Shown here: positions 1 through 12,645 of the stretch, one piece after another
How the letters are laid out: each line of letters begins with the position of its first letter
Position numbering within the stretch: the first letter of the stretch is position 1
Origin: Crambe crambe
Taxonomy: Eukaryota; Porifera; Demospongiae; Poecilosclerida; Crambeidae
Length of the DNA: 64,000 nt
Assembly: GCA_963924555.1 (NCBI GenBank)
Contig: OZ004586.1
Location: forward strand, 8,328,501 to 8,392,500
Direction: 5' to 3'
Translations under genes and position numbers: made by a program
Notes under the pieces: model-generated
Databases searched by the model: none
Seen by the model: the letters and a program-made list of their open reading frames with translations, nothing else
What the model was told of the DNA's origin: nothing

Positions 1-31
1 TCAAGGTCTTTAATCAATATTTAAATCATAG

Positions 32-2615
32 GTGAAATACGGACATCTTGTGTGTGCTGGCAAGAAACTCCATGAAACACTTGTAGATGATGAGAATATT
101 GGAGTGGGCAATGTTGTACGCAAGTATGAGCAGGAGTGCCAGTTGATGTCCAGCCTCCGTCACCCCAACATCACCCAGTTCCTTGGTCTGTACTTCCTTC
201 CTGGGACTCGACTGCCTCTACTTGTGATGGAACGCCTAGACACAAGCCTTGATGACCTGCTGATGCACATGCCAGGCCTCCCTCTCTCCCTCAAGTGCTC
301 TGTCTTGGAAGACGTAGCAAGTGGACTGGTCTATCTCCATGAAAGGCAACCTCCAGTCATCCACAGGGACCTGACTGCTAATAATGTCCTCCTTACCTCC
401 TCCTTGGAGGCAAAGATTTCTGACCTGGGTAACTCACGTATAGCAGACATGAGGCCTGGTCAGGTAGCAAGGACACTCTCACGCATGCCAGGGACGCTAG
501 TGTACATGCCTCCAGAGGCTTTAAATGAGACTCACCGCTATGGACCAGCCCTAGACATCTTCTCTTTTGGACATCTGATTCTATACACACTGATACAGGT
601 AAAGCTTGCTACTTCATACTTTGGCCAGTGTCATTTTATATTGATGATTCAGGTGTTTCCTGGGAACCTACTGGCACCATCATTCCCTGACCCTGATGAC
701 CCTGAGCGTATGTTGGGTCGTACAGAGGTGGAGCGTCGTGGAGAGTACATAGAGCTTCTAGAGAAACACTTTGACTGTCTTTACCCTTTCCTAGTCCAGC
801 TAGTCAAGCAGTGTCTGCACAATACCCCATCACGAAGGCCAGCCACTGACGAGGTTCTGAATCAACTGCAGAGGTTGAAGGTCGAGGTGGAAGGAGTGTA
901 TGGTGGGAATCTGGTGAAACTAGACATTAATAGAGTGTTGCTTGCCAAGGATATAAAGATGAAGGACAAGAGGATCACACAGTTAGAAGTAACTGAATTT
1001 GCCTTCAGCAACTTTATTACCATAATCAAGTTATTTCTTTATTAGGAGAGGTTTGAAGTATCTAAAAGACGAGTCAGGGAACTGGAAGTAAGTGTATTAA
1101 TATTCAGTGCAGCTAGTAACTATTCATATTGATAATGTAGATCAGTCAAGAGCAGTCACAGAGAGATAGCAGGGAGTATGAGGGGCAACTACGACAGAGG
1201 GATGAGCAGCTCCAACAACTTCAGGGAGATATAGAGATGAAGGACCAGCAGCTCCAACAACTGCAGAGGAACATGAAAGCTAAAGATGGACAGCTCCAAC
1301 AGCAGCAGGGAGACATAGAAGTGAAAGACAGACAGCTCCAACAACTACAGAATGAAATAGAAGGAAAAAAAGAAGACATTCTAGTCAAGTCTAAACATGC
1401 AGAGGTTAGCCACAGTAGCTCGAACTCTTACTTTTTGAAAGAAGCTCATACTGTAGCAATGCATAATGTATTGATTGTTGTGCTGTAGGAGTCCTTGTCC
1501 AACTTGCGTGCAGAAATGGAGGAGAGGGAGGCTAGACTGAGGGAGGAATTGCAAGCCGAGGTCAGCAGATTAACAGAGGAACTGAAAAGGTCCCAGGAAC
1601 TAGTAGGGTCAAAGGTGAGGCACACCTTAACATTCAAACTGTTTTCACTGATAATTTCATTATACATGAATCATAGGAACCTCTCAAACTGGAATTCCCT
1701 CTCCAGTTGAATTGGAGGCGTGGTCCCGATATGCCCTTAAGGATGGGTGGTTATTTACAGTCAGTGGTGGTGCAGAGGACAATGTATGTTGGAGGAGGAA
1801 GTAGTAATTTTAGTGCAAATGACTACATAGTGATGGAGTATGACATTGACTCGGGAAAATGGGACAAGTTGGCACGATACACAACACGTTGGTTTGCAAT
1901 GACAGCAATCAACAATCAGCTAGTTCTTATTGGTGGTACACAATCTGACCATAGTGATAGTAGACTACTGGGCTTATGGAGAACTGACAGCAAGAAATGG
2001 ATCCACCCCTATCCAGATATGCCCACAGCATGTGACTCTCCCTCTGTCGTTACTTACAAGGAATGGATGGTGGTGGTTGGTGGGAGAAGTGGTATATCCA
2101 ACTACCTGTCATCCTTTAATGTCATGAACACTACCAGCAAGCAATGGCACACTGTATCCACAGCTCCTGCACCAATAGCCATGACTTACATGTGGACTGC
2201 TGTAGTAGGTGACATATGTTACTTCATGGGAGGGTGTGTGGATAATGGTAGAGTTACTGATGTGGTGTACAGTGTGTCCCTGCCAGCTCTCATTTCTCAG
2301 GTCAACTCCAAAGGAGAAAAAGACTTGCAGATATGGAAGGGAATATCTGGACTAGGACTTTGCCGCTCCACTCCACTCTCCATTGGTGGGTCTCTGCTTG
2401 CACTAGGAGGGCAAGATATGAAAGATGAACGACCTGTGACTGCAATCCACCACTACCGACCTGAGACTGGGGAGTGGGTGAAAGTAGGAGATTTACCATC
2501 CCCACGATATGACTGCACCTGTGCAAGAATTACTGATGGAGAAATATTAGTGGCTGGAGGAAGTAAAATAAAAAAAGAGTATTTGAAGACCACTGAGCTA
2601 GTTAGGTTATCATAA
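32..2615 (+). CDS. TKL kinase - coiled coil - kelch protein, copy 1 (5' partial)
   Basis: Exons 32-598, 653-988, 1046-1087, 1141-1404, 1489-1614 and 1677-2615, all a multiple of three and all phase 0, with GT-AG borders. The glycine-loop exon lies off the left edge; position 32 follows an acceptor AG and is not a start codon. The kinase part shows a Lys in CAGKKL, a C-helix Glu in YEQECQLMSSLRHPN, the catalytic loop HRDLTANN, DLG instead of DFG, and YMPPEAL as the APE site, with the C-lobe Arg in PSRRPATDEV. A coiled coil of K-D-x-Q-L-Q-Q repeats follows. The last exon has six GG-containing blade strands (YVGGG, LVLIGG, MVVVGG, CYFMGG, LLALGG, ILVAGG), which fits a six-blade kelch propeller. 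It probably is a cytoplasmic Ser/Thr kinase with a kelch ligand or scaffold domain; no signal peptide or membrane segment is seen. Very close to copy 2, introns included. Confidence 0.85.
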
Positions 2616-2792
2616 GCTGTATTTTACATCATTTTTTTACTGCTTTTTAGCTACTGCTATTAGCTATTCTCTTATATGAATTTACTTCTCTTTATAAAGT
2701 TGCCATGACAGCAATTCATAAAACTTTTAGGTCACATGGTCACATGTTATTAAGCTGTGGGTCTGTAAGGAAACTATCATCTATCTAGGTTA

Positions 2793-4440
2793 TTCCAATG
2801 GAGCTTGTTCAAGCCTGCACATCTGGGGATATCCAAGCACTCAAATCCTGAGCCAGCAAGAGGAGCTGGCACTCATTGTCAACCTGACTTCAGAGGGGGG
2901 CATGACCCCTTCTCATGCATACCATCATAGGAGCAGGTAGGAGATCCAAATTTATTAGTCTTAGCTACCACTATAGGGCTGCATGCTGGTCATTAATTGG
3001 ACCAATAGAATAGCTGTAGTATATACACTTAAATGTTATTGACTGATGTGCAGGTTCTTTGGATCCTATAGTCTGAATGGTTGCTAAGTTGAGTGCTGCA
3101 GCTTGTTAATCCAGGGAGGGGGTGATCTGGAGACTGCTAATGGCAGGACAGCCAGTCACTAGGCTGTGTATTACCACAGGGACAACATAATTATTAACTC
3201 TATTCATACAAGCAGGTCAGAAGGGACAATCTCAAACTAGCTAGCTAACTGGCTGGGAAAACATAGCTGGGACTTTGATCTATCATTCAATGTTTGGACA
3301 TAATCTGACTAGCTATAAATACTTTCTGACTGCAGGTTGTGACATGTCATGTCCTGACTTCTCTGGTACTTCTCCCTTCCACCTTATCCTGCAAGAGTCT
3401 GCCCTCCAGCTCTACCCTATGGAAATCCTCCACATTCCCCACCCCAAGTTCCTCCTCCCCCTCCTCCATGCAGTCCAATGGGGGAATGCAGAGGCATGTC
3501 GACTCCTCATGTTGGCTATGGTTGTGTTTGTATTGCTATAGCTATAATAGGATGGACTTGGTCATAGCTACCCCTCCACACATGCATGTGCAATGTCTGG
3601 CACAGTTGAGAACTTGCACCTCCTCTCTTCTGGATGTTCTTTGGATGCCAAAGACTCCTCCCACAGAGGACTGGTCCACTGGGCTGCAGGTACATACAGT
3701 ACCCAACCAGCCAGCTAGTAATGAATAGTGTGATAGCTGGCTAGCAAAAAATCTTACCCACCAAACTAATTATAGCTAACTATGCACAGGTTCAATGATG
3801 CTGCATTTCAGAAATATAGCTATAGCTAATATAAGCAGCTCTTTTCAATAGCTTTATGAGGTTTTATGTAGCTAGCTATGTGTGTGCAGATTTCATACAC
3901 ACAATCATGAACATATTTAAACACTCTTTGTAGACTAAACATTTTCTAATAATTATAGCTAACATTATCACAGCTCTCACATACAGTGCTGCATGTGTAT
4001 GCCATAATCCCATATCCTCTCCCCCATTTATCCTGCTCTCTTATTACCTCCTTGCATGTACCCTCCATACACTGAGGAAAATGTGAACAGGAGCCAGCTT
4101 GTCCAGCAGTGTGTGGGTATAGCTAGCTAGCTAGCTATTCATGGATTGATGGACAGGGACTGCAGCCCCTTCACTGTGCCATATACAACTACACAATAAG
4201 ACAGTGTGGACTTTCATATCTCTTATAACTCTATGTAAGTTGTGTAAGCCTATGTCCTTTCTCGGCCATTTTATAATCCTCTGTCAGTACACTTTGACCT
4301 TATATTCCCTTTTCTTCCTGCTGTAGATAACATCCAGTGTTGTCACTTGCTCTTTGACCATGGAGCTGAGTGACCCTTATGCCAAGACAGTAGTCTGGCC
4401 CGCATGAGACTACCAAGACAAAGGCAGAGGAAATAACAGA
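2793..4440 (+). pseudogene. Decayed ankyrin-repeat gene (relic of the 8711-16354 family)
   Basis: Blocks matching exons of the downstream ankyrin gene occur in order: exon 1 at about 2800-2937, exon 2 at 3053-3215, exon 3 at 3334-3520, exon 5 at 3550-3690, exon 7 at 4070-4190 and exon 8 at 4326-4440. The blocks carry deletions and frameshifts (for example the 'Q-A-L-Y-E-I-L' stretch is shortened at 2845, and the third exon stops after the first ankyrin helix at about 3512). No long reading frame joins them. It sits directly after kinase-kelch copy 1, just as the intact ankyrin genes follow copies 2 and 4, so it is the third, dead member of the same block. The exon assignments come from direct comparison inside the window. 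Confidence 0.8.
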
Positions 4441-4599
4441 TAGCAGCTTCATAGCTAACTATCTGCCCCAATTATAATTTTACACAAAGGGGTGTGGTTT
4501 GCTAAAGGTAGCTAGCTACGATATATATTAGAAGTCTTAAGAGCCAAGCTACTACATGAAGCCTAATTTTCAATCCAGGTTTGGAATCAAATAGCTATA

Positions 4600-4849
4600 G
4601 AAGAGAATATCTGGACTAGGACTTCACTATTCCACTGTCTCCATTGGTGGTGCTCTGCTTGGACGAGACATCAAAGATAGACAACTTATGACTGCAATCC
4701 TCTACTATCGACCTGAGACTGGAGAGTGGGTGAAAGTAGGAGATTTACCATCCCCATAATGTGCTTTCACTTGTGCAAGAATTTCTGATGGAGAAATATT
4801 AGTGGCTGGATCAACGTTTTTCAAGGACACTAAACTAGCTACATTATAA
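4600..4849 (+). pseudogene. 3' fragment of a kelch exon
   Basis: About 250 bases match the last third of the kelch exon (compare 8195-8469): the 'RISGLGL', 'GGSLLALGG' and 'YRPETGEWVKVGDLPSP' coding blocks are recognisable, with small deletions and substitutions that break the frame. It ends at the same relative stop. It is a detached remnant lying just upstream of kinase-kelch copy 2, probably left by unequal crossing over. Confidence 0.75.
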
Positions 4850-5059
4850 TCATAGATTGTTCCCCATTTTTATACAATGAAGTTGGCTATCTATTTTTAT
4901 ATAATGAAGATGCAGTTGCCGTGGGAGGGATTGTTGTACTATCAAGTGAACATCGTGTCGTCTTGCTTTACAGTCTTTAATAGTGTGTGGTCAAGCGAGC
5001 GATGCGCATGGCAATTTTATGTGGGCGTGCCTTGTGTGGTGTGTTTTATAAATATTAAA

Positions 5060-8000
5060 ATGGATCGACAATTACAAACCGACGTAGCTGATGCCTTCAG
5101 GAATAACAGCCACCTCCAGCAATTCATGTTAACTGGCGTCACTCCCACTGGTAGGAGACTGGGAACAGGTTCTTATGGTTCAGTGGAGGAGGTCAGTTTT
5201 TTTGGTTTTTTTTTTTTGCTGCTTTACAGTATAATGCTCAAAAGTGACACAAAAGAGTAAATGGACTTAGGAATAGTGAATATACTGATTGAGAGAGTTA
5301 AAAAGAGTGGGGGGATGGGAAGTTCTGAAACAATTCATGCAAGACATGAATAAAAAATGGAATGAACACACGTTTGATGATTTGAACTTGGCCAGAAAGT
5401 TTTTGTATAGAAAATCCTGCAAGTTATGTTTGATGGTGGTTGATGATAGTTTTAAGTCTATTAAAGGGGACTGAGTTGGAATACAAGTGAAAAATTCGTG
5501 TCTGGAAGAATTTGTAGATGTATAACATCCTTGATGATGTAGTAGATCTTGTCCCATGGTCACTGAATTTAACATACTTAAAACAATGACATCCATGATC
5601 CACCGTTGATTTCTCAACTTCAAGGTCTTTAATCAATATTTAAATCATAGGTGAAATACGGACATCTTGTGTGTGCTGGCAAGAAGCTCCATGAAACACT
5701 TGTAGATGATGAGAATATTGGAGTAGGCAATGTTGTACGCAAGTATGAGCAGGAGTGCCAGTTGATGTCCAGCCTCCGTCACCCCAACATCACCCAGTTC
5801 CTTGGTCTGTACTTCCTTCCTGGGACTCGACTGCCTCTACTTGTGATGGAACGCCTAGACACAAGCCTTGATGACCTGCTGATGCACATGCCAGGCCTCC
5901 CTCTCTCCCTCAAGTGCTCTGTCTTGGAAGACATAGCAAGTGGACTAGTCTATCTCCATGCGAGGCAACCTCCAGTAATCCACAGGGACCTGACTACCAA
6001 TAATATCCTCCTGACCTCTTCCTTGGTAGCGAAAATTTCTGACCTGGGTAACTCACGTATAGCAGACATGAGGCCTGGTCAGGTAGCAAGGACACTCTCA
6101 CGCTTGCCAGGGACGCTAGTGTACATGCCTCCAGAGGCTTTAAATGAGACTCACCGCTATGGACCAGCCCTAGACATCTTCTCTTTTGGACATCTTATTC
6201 TATACACACTGATACAGGTAAAGCTTGCTACTTCATACTTTGGCCAGTGTCATTTTATATTGATGATTCAGGTGTTTCCCGGGAACCTACTGGCACCATC
6301 ATTCCCTGACCCTGATGACCCTGAGCGTATGTTGGGTCGTACAGAGGTGGAGCGTCGTGGAGAGTACATAGAGCTTCTAGAGAAACACTTTGACTGTCTT
6401 CATCCTTTCCTAGTCCAGCTAGTCAAGCAGTGTCTGCACAATACCCCATCACGAAGGCCAGCCACTGACGAGGTTCTGAATCAACTGCAGAGGTTGAAGG
6501 TCGAGGTGGAAGGAGTGTATGGTGGCAATCTGGTGAAACTAGACATTAATAGAGTGTTGCTTGCCAAGGATATAAAGATGAAGGACAAGAGGATCACACA
6601 GTTAGAAGTAACTGAATTTGCCTTCAGCAACTTTATTACCATAATCAAGTTATTTCTTTATTAGGAGAGGTTTGAAGTATCTAAAAGACGAGTCAGGGAA
6701 CTGGAAGTAAGTGTATCAATATTCAGTGTAGCTAGTAACTATTTATATTGATAATGTAGATCAGTCAAGAGCAGTTACAGAGAGATGGCAGGGAGTATGA
6801 GGGGCAACTACAACTGAAGGATGAGCAGCTCCAACAACTTCAGGGAGATATAGAGATGAAGGACCAGCAGCTCCAACAACTGCAGAGGAACATGAAAGCT
6901 AAAGATGGACAGCTCCAACAGCAGCAGGGAGACATAGAGATGAAGGACAGACAGCTCCAACAGCAGCAAGGAGATATAGAGGTGAAGGACAGACAGCTCC
7001 AACAGCTACAGAAAGAAATAGAAGTCAAATCTAAACATGCAGAGGTTAGCCACAGCTCAGACCCACCAAACTCTTCTTAAATCTCAAATTGCCAATAGGG
7101 CAATGTCAGAGTTCTTCCCAAGATTCTTGAGTGGTGGTTGAAATTTCCCATATTAGCTATGGTGTCTGGATGATCAAAACCAAGCCTAAAGTTACTATAG
7201 CTAAGCATAATGAGTGGTGGCCAAAATAGCCAAGTGGTGGCCAAAATGTGGTCACTGTCGACCAGTGTGAGTAGAACCCTAGCTGGGCATGACTAATTAC
7301 TTTTTGTGCCTGAGTCACATGATTAACTATAGCTGGTACTGTAGCAATACATAATGTATTGACTGTTGTGCTGTAGGAGTCCTTGTCCAACTTGCGTACA
7401 GAAATGGAGGAGAGGGAGGCTAGACTGAGGGACGAATTGCAAGCCGAGGTCAGCAGATCAACAGAGGAACTGAAAAGGTCAAAGGTGAGGCACACCTTAA
7501 CATTATTCGTTGTTACAGAAATTGTTTTCATTATGATCATAGGAACCTCTCAAACTTGAATTCCCTCTCCAATTGAATTGGAGGCGTGGTCCTGATATGT
7601 CCTTTGGGAGTAGTGGTTATGTACAGAGTGTGGTGGTGCAGGGGAAGGTGTATGTTGGAGGAGGAGGTAGTAGTGTTATAAGTGAGAATAAATATATAGT
7701 GATGGAGTATGACATTGACTCAGGAAAATGGGACAAGTTGGCACAATACAAAAGATATTGGTTTGCAATGACAGCAATCAACAATCAGCTAGTTCTTGTT
7801 GGTGGTAGGCAATCTGACGGTGGTGATAGTAGACTACTAGGCTTATGGAGAGCTGACAGCAAGAAATGGATCCACCCCTATCCAGATATGCCCATAGCAT
7901 GTTCCTCTCACTCTGTCGTTACTTACAAGGAATGGCTCGTTGTTGTCGGTGGTAAAAGTGATATATCCAACTACCTGTTGTCCGTTAATGTCATGAACAC

Positions 8001-8469
8001 TACCAGCAAACAATGGCACACTGTATCCACAGCTCCTGCCATGGCTTACATGTGGACTGCTGTAGTAGGTGACATATGTTATTTCATGGGAGGCATGGGT
8101 AATGGTATTGATACTGATGTGGTGTACAGTGTGTCCCTGCCAGCTCTCCTTTCTCAGGTCAACTCCAAAGGAGAAAAAGATCCACAGATATGGAAGAGAA
8201 TATCTGGACTAGGACTTTACTGCTCCACTCCACTCTCCATTGGTGGGTCTCTGCTTGCACTAGGAGGGAAAGATAAGAAAAATAGACGACCTGTGACTGC
8301 AATCCTCCACTACCAACCTGAGACTGGGGAGTGGGTGAAAGTAGGAGACTTACCATCCCCACGATATAACTGCACCTGTGCAAGAATTACCGATGGAGAA
8401 ATATTAGTGGCTGGAGGAAATGATGGCCAAACGACATACTTGAACACTGAACTAGCTAGGTTATCGTAA
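5060..8469 (+). CDS. TKL kinase - coiled coil - kelch protein, copy 2 (complete)
   Basis: Seven phase-0 exons: 5060-5191, 5651-6217, 6272-6607, 6665-6706, 6760-7044, 7377-7484, 7543-8469, giving 798 residues. The ATG at 5060 was chosen because it opens the exon holding the glycine loop RRLGTGSYGSVEE (residues about 32-44). Further kinase marks are Lys55 (CAGKKL), Glu79, HRDLTTNN at 155-162, DLG at 175-177 in place of DFG, and YMPPEAL. The kinase ends near residue 345 and is followed by a coiled coil with six 14-residue K-D-x-Q-L-Q-Q repeats, then a second charged helix and a six-blade kelch domain in the last exon. The family assignment to TKL kinases is from motifs only. All key residues are present, so it is likely an active kinase; the substrate is unknown. 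The single-base difference DFG to DLG also occurs in active kinases. The 3' neighbour 240 bases on is the ankyrin gene. Confidence 0.9.
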
Positions 8470-8710
8470 TTATTTCTTTTTTTCTACTACTGCCATTACT
8501 ATTCTCTTATCAATTTAGCTAGTTATAGTTTGAGACTATGAATAATGAACTGCATGCACATGCATATGCTTATAAGCTTATGAATAATGCATACACTTCA
8601 TGAAGTTGCCATGACAGCAGGTAATAAACTTTTAGGTCACATGTTAGCTATCAAGCTGTGGATCTGTGAATCCAGCAGGTAACAAGTTTGCTATCAGTGA
8701 GGCTATTCCA

Positions 8711-8952
8711 ATGGAGCTGGTTCAAGCCTGCACATCTGGGGATGTCCAAGCACTCTATGAAATCCTGAGTCAGCAACAATCCCAAGAGGAGCTGGCACTC
8801 ATGGTTAACCTGACTACAGAGGGGGGTGTGACCCTCCTCATGCACACCATCATAGGAGCAGGTAGGAGATACAACTGTATTGTTAAAGCAAGACATACAG
8901 AGTCAGCATATTATTATCAATGAGTTGTCTAATCCATGGCATGTAGAGGTTT

Positions 8953-9031
<79 letters not shown>

Positions 9032-12000
9032 GGACCAATACATAGGATTGCATGCTGGTCGTTGACCAACTTGTATTGACTGATGTGCAGGTTCTTTGGA
9101 TCCTAGTCTGAACAGTCGCCATGTTGAGTGCTGCAGCTTGTTAATCCAGGGAGGGGGTGATCTGGAAACTGCTGACACTACACATGGCAGGACAGCCAGT
9201 CACTGGGCGGTGTATTACCACAGGGACGACATATTAACTCTACTCATACAAGCAGGTCAGAAGAGAGCAGTGACAAATCTCAAACTAACTGGCTGGGAAA
9301 ATATAGCTGGGACTTAAATGAATCTTTTGTAGTGATCAATCATTCAATAAAGTAGTTAACTAGCTATTAGCTATTTATACTTTCTGACTGCACTGGATGC
9401 AGGTTGTGACATGTCCTGTCCTGACTTCTCTGGTACTTCTCCCTTCCACCTTATCCTGCAAGAGTCTGCCACCACTTGCCTTGCTGTTGCCCTCCAGCTC
9501 CTCCCCATGGAAATCCTCCACATCCCTCACCCCCAGTTCCTCCTCCCCCTCCTCCATGCGGTCCAACGGGGGAATGCAGAGGCATGTCGACTCCTCATGG
9601 AGGCGGGGGCTGATGTAAACCAAGCTGATATTGGTACAGGGAGAACAGCACTCCATATTGCCACTGAGTTGAATGACAGGAATCTGGTGGACTTCCTGAT
9701 TGGCTGTGGTGGGTTACTGGACACTGTGGATAGGCGTGGCCTGACCCCTCTACATCTTGCTTGTATTGTGGAGGGGGAGGATGCCCTGGAGGCCATTGTC
9801 AGACGAGTGGGCGGAGGAGACGTGCTTGATATCCAGGATGAACGTGGTCTCACTCCTCTCATGCACGCCTGTCTCTATGGGAACCTCGGGAGTGTAAGGC
9901 TCCTGCTAAGAAATAAGGTATGTTTCATCAGTATTTTATGCATCATATCTGGTCATTCTCCATCCATATTTCATTGATTACTGGTAGTCTTGGGGGACTG
10001 ACCATATCACAGAAAATTCTTATCGAAGAATGAAGCAACTATGATCTCTTTCTCTGCTGTTGTATATATTAGGTGGATGTGATGATCCAGGATTTGGAGA
10101 GCAAGCACTCCCTACACTATGCAGCAGAAAGCTCTTCCCAGACAGCACATGAATGTGTCCAACTCATCATCAAGAAAAATAAACGGCTCCTAGATATCAA
10201 GGTAAAGAAGGGAAGGTGGGGAAGAGAGGGAGAGAGCAGAGGTGTAGGGTGTTGATTGTATATAGTGTTGGCTATGCATGTGTTTGTATTGCTCTAATAG
10301 GATGGACTCGGTTGTACTCCCCTCCACACATGTGCAATGTCTGGCACAGTCGAGAGCTTGGACCTCCTCCTCTCTTCTGGATGTTCTTTGGACACCAAAG
10401 ACTCCTCCCACAGAGGACCGGTCCACTGGGCTGCAGGTACATAAAGTACCCAACCAGCCAGCTTGTAATGAAGCTCTATATAGGATAAAATCTTACCCAC
10501 CAAACTAACTATATCCACAGGTTCAATGCTGTGCAAATTTCATACACACAATCATGAATATGTTTAAAACACTTTTGTGTAGACTAAACATTTTCTATAA
10601 CATTATTCATAGCTCTCACATACATACTGTGCAGTGCTGCATGAGTATGTTACTTTTGATGAAGCTGCTGTGTTCTGTTGTGGTTATTATACTGCTTAAT
10701 GTGCTGTGTATTCATGTGACATTGTATGATTGTAGTGAGTGGTAATCCAACTGTCCTCTCCAAACTGTTGGAACTGGGAGCCCCAGTAGATGACTTTGAC
10801 ACTCTAGGCTCCACCCCCCTTCACTACGCCTGTCAGCAATCAAATGAACCCGGTCAGTCATTTCAACATGCTCTTGCTACATATTGTTATTATCCCTACA
10901 ACTTGGCTATGGTTCTGGTTCATCAAAAATCAGTGCATCTTAGCATCAATTGATTTAGCTATCAACCCAATTTCCCTCCCATGGATCAATGCTAGCTCTC
11001 CCTCTAATATCTTACCTCCTCTCCCTCCACCTTTCTTTCCTTATAAGGTGTGGAAGAATACACTGAGGAAAATGTGAACAGGAGCCAGCTGGTCCAGCAG
11101 TGTGTGGGTGTGTTGCTAAGGGGTGGGGCAGATGTGCATCAGCGTGATGGACAGGGACTGCAGCCTCTTCACTGTGCATTACAACTACACAGTAAGACAG
11201 TGTGGACTTTATATATCTCTTACGTACAACTCTATGTTAAGTAGCCAGTGTAGGTCTGTCACTACATTTTGGAAAAAATTTTCTTCTGTCAGTGCACTTT
11301 GACCCCTTTTCTTCCTGCTGCAGATAACATCCAGTGTTGTCACTTGCTCTTGGAGCATGGAGCTGACCCTTATGCCAAGACAGAGGCAGAGGAAATAACA
11401 GGTAACTAGCAGGTTCAAGTTTGCTAACTAACTGACCAGTTCATGTAGGCCCATAATAGGGTAGTTTGCTAAAGGTACAATAATCAAGCTAAATATAAAA
11501 AATCATAAGACCCTAAGCTACATACAAAATGTATGTACATGAAGCCTGATTTTCAAACCAAGTTTGGAACCAAATCGGCAGATCATACCATTTTGAATTC
11601 ACTTCAATTTGGTAGGCTTAACCTTTGCTGTAGCTAGCTATGTGATGTCTATGGTGTACATGCTATAGGGCTCCATTTGGCAGCTAAAAGGGGTGTGGCA
11701 GAGTCCTGTCAGTTCCTGTTGGACAAGACGGGAGGTCAGCTTGGTACCGTTGTGGACAAGGAGGGTCAGACAGCCATGCATCATGCTGTGGGTAGTGGAA
11801 TCATTGAGTGTGTCGACTATCTCCTACAAGCTGGTCTATCACCCAATCACTCCAATAATCAGCAACGAACGTAAGAGAGATTCTCAAATCAGACTCTAGT
11901 GACAGCTGCTAGGTAGCCACCGGCTCCAGTTATTGAATGGTGTGTAACTCTTAGCTGTTAGGTTTGAAGTTGTAGCTACCTCTCAATAGCTAAGGATAAG

Positions 12001-12581
12001 TTGGGATCAAACATTTGGTTCATTGTAGCTATGGAGAGGTGTCCTTTTGACACAGAGGCATTAATATAATAATTGGCCATTATTTTATCCTTTGTTCAAG
12101 GTTTCACTGTATTTCCTTAGGCCTGCTCACCTGGCAGCTAGCATTGGCTTTGCTCACTGTCTGGAGCTGCTGCAGAGTTATGGAGCCAACCTTGCTGTTA
12201 CCAGTGCTGATGGAGCCACACCTCTCCATGAGGCAGCTGCCAATGGACACTCAGGTGTGAGGCATAACACAAAAAATCATGTCCAGTTAGGAATTTAGCT
12301 ACGTAGCAAAAGGGTCCAGGAGTTTGAGGTGGCTCCTTAGCAATTCTTGATTAGCTGCACTCTTCATGTTCAGATGTGGTGGAGTTTTTGGTTTCCTCTG
12401 GAGCAGTACCAATTGATAAGGGGGCGGAATTGAACCAAACCACACCCCTACACTATGCTGTGCAAGGAGGACATGAAGATTGCGTCCAGATGCTGCTTGA
12501 CTGGGGGGCAAAGGTCAACGTCATTTCTAAATCAGAGGAAGTATGTATATGATATACAGCTATGCACTCACACTCATCATT

Positions 12582-12645
<64 letters not shown>

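Noticed and set aside
5267-5636. Several overlapping frames in kinase-kelch copy 2 intron 1
   Set aside because: They lie wholly in an intron, have no recognisable domains and are absent from copy 4.
6808-7080. Cys/Ser-rich minus-strand frames opposite the coiled-coil exon
   Set aside because: They are shadows of the Gln/Leu-rich repeat exon on the plus strand.
8883-9178. Minus-strand frames of Leu-Ser repeats (also 12543, 29000, 32457, 32653)
   Set aside because: They are translations of GA/CT microsatellites inside ankyrin introns, with no other coding signal.
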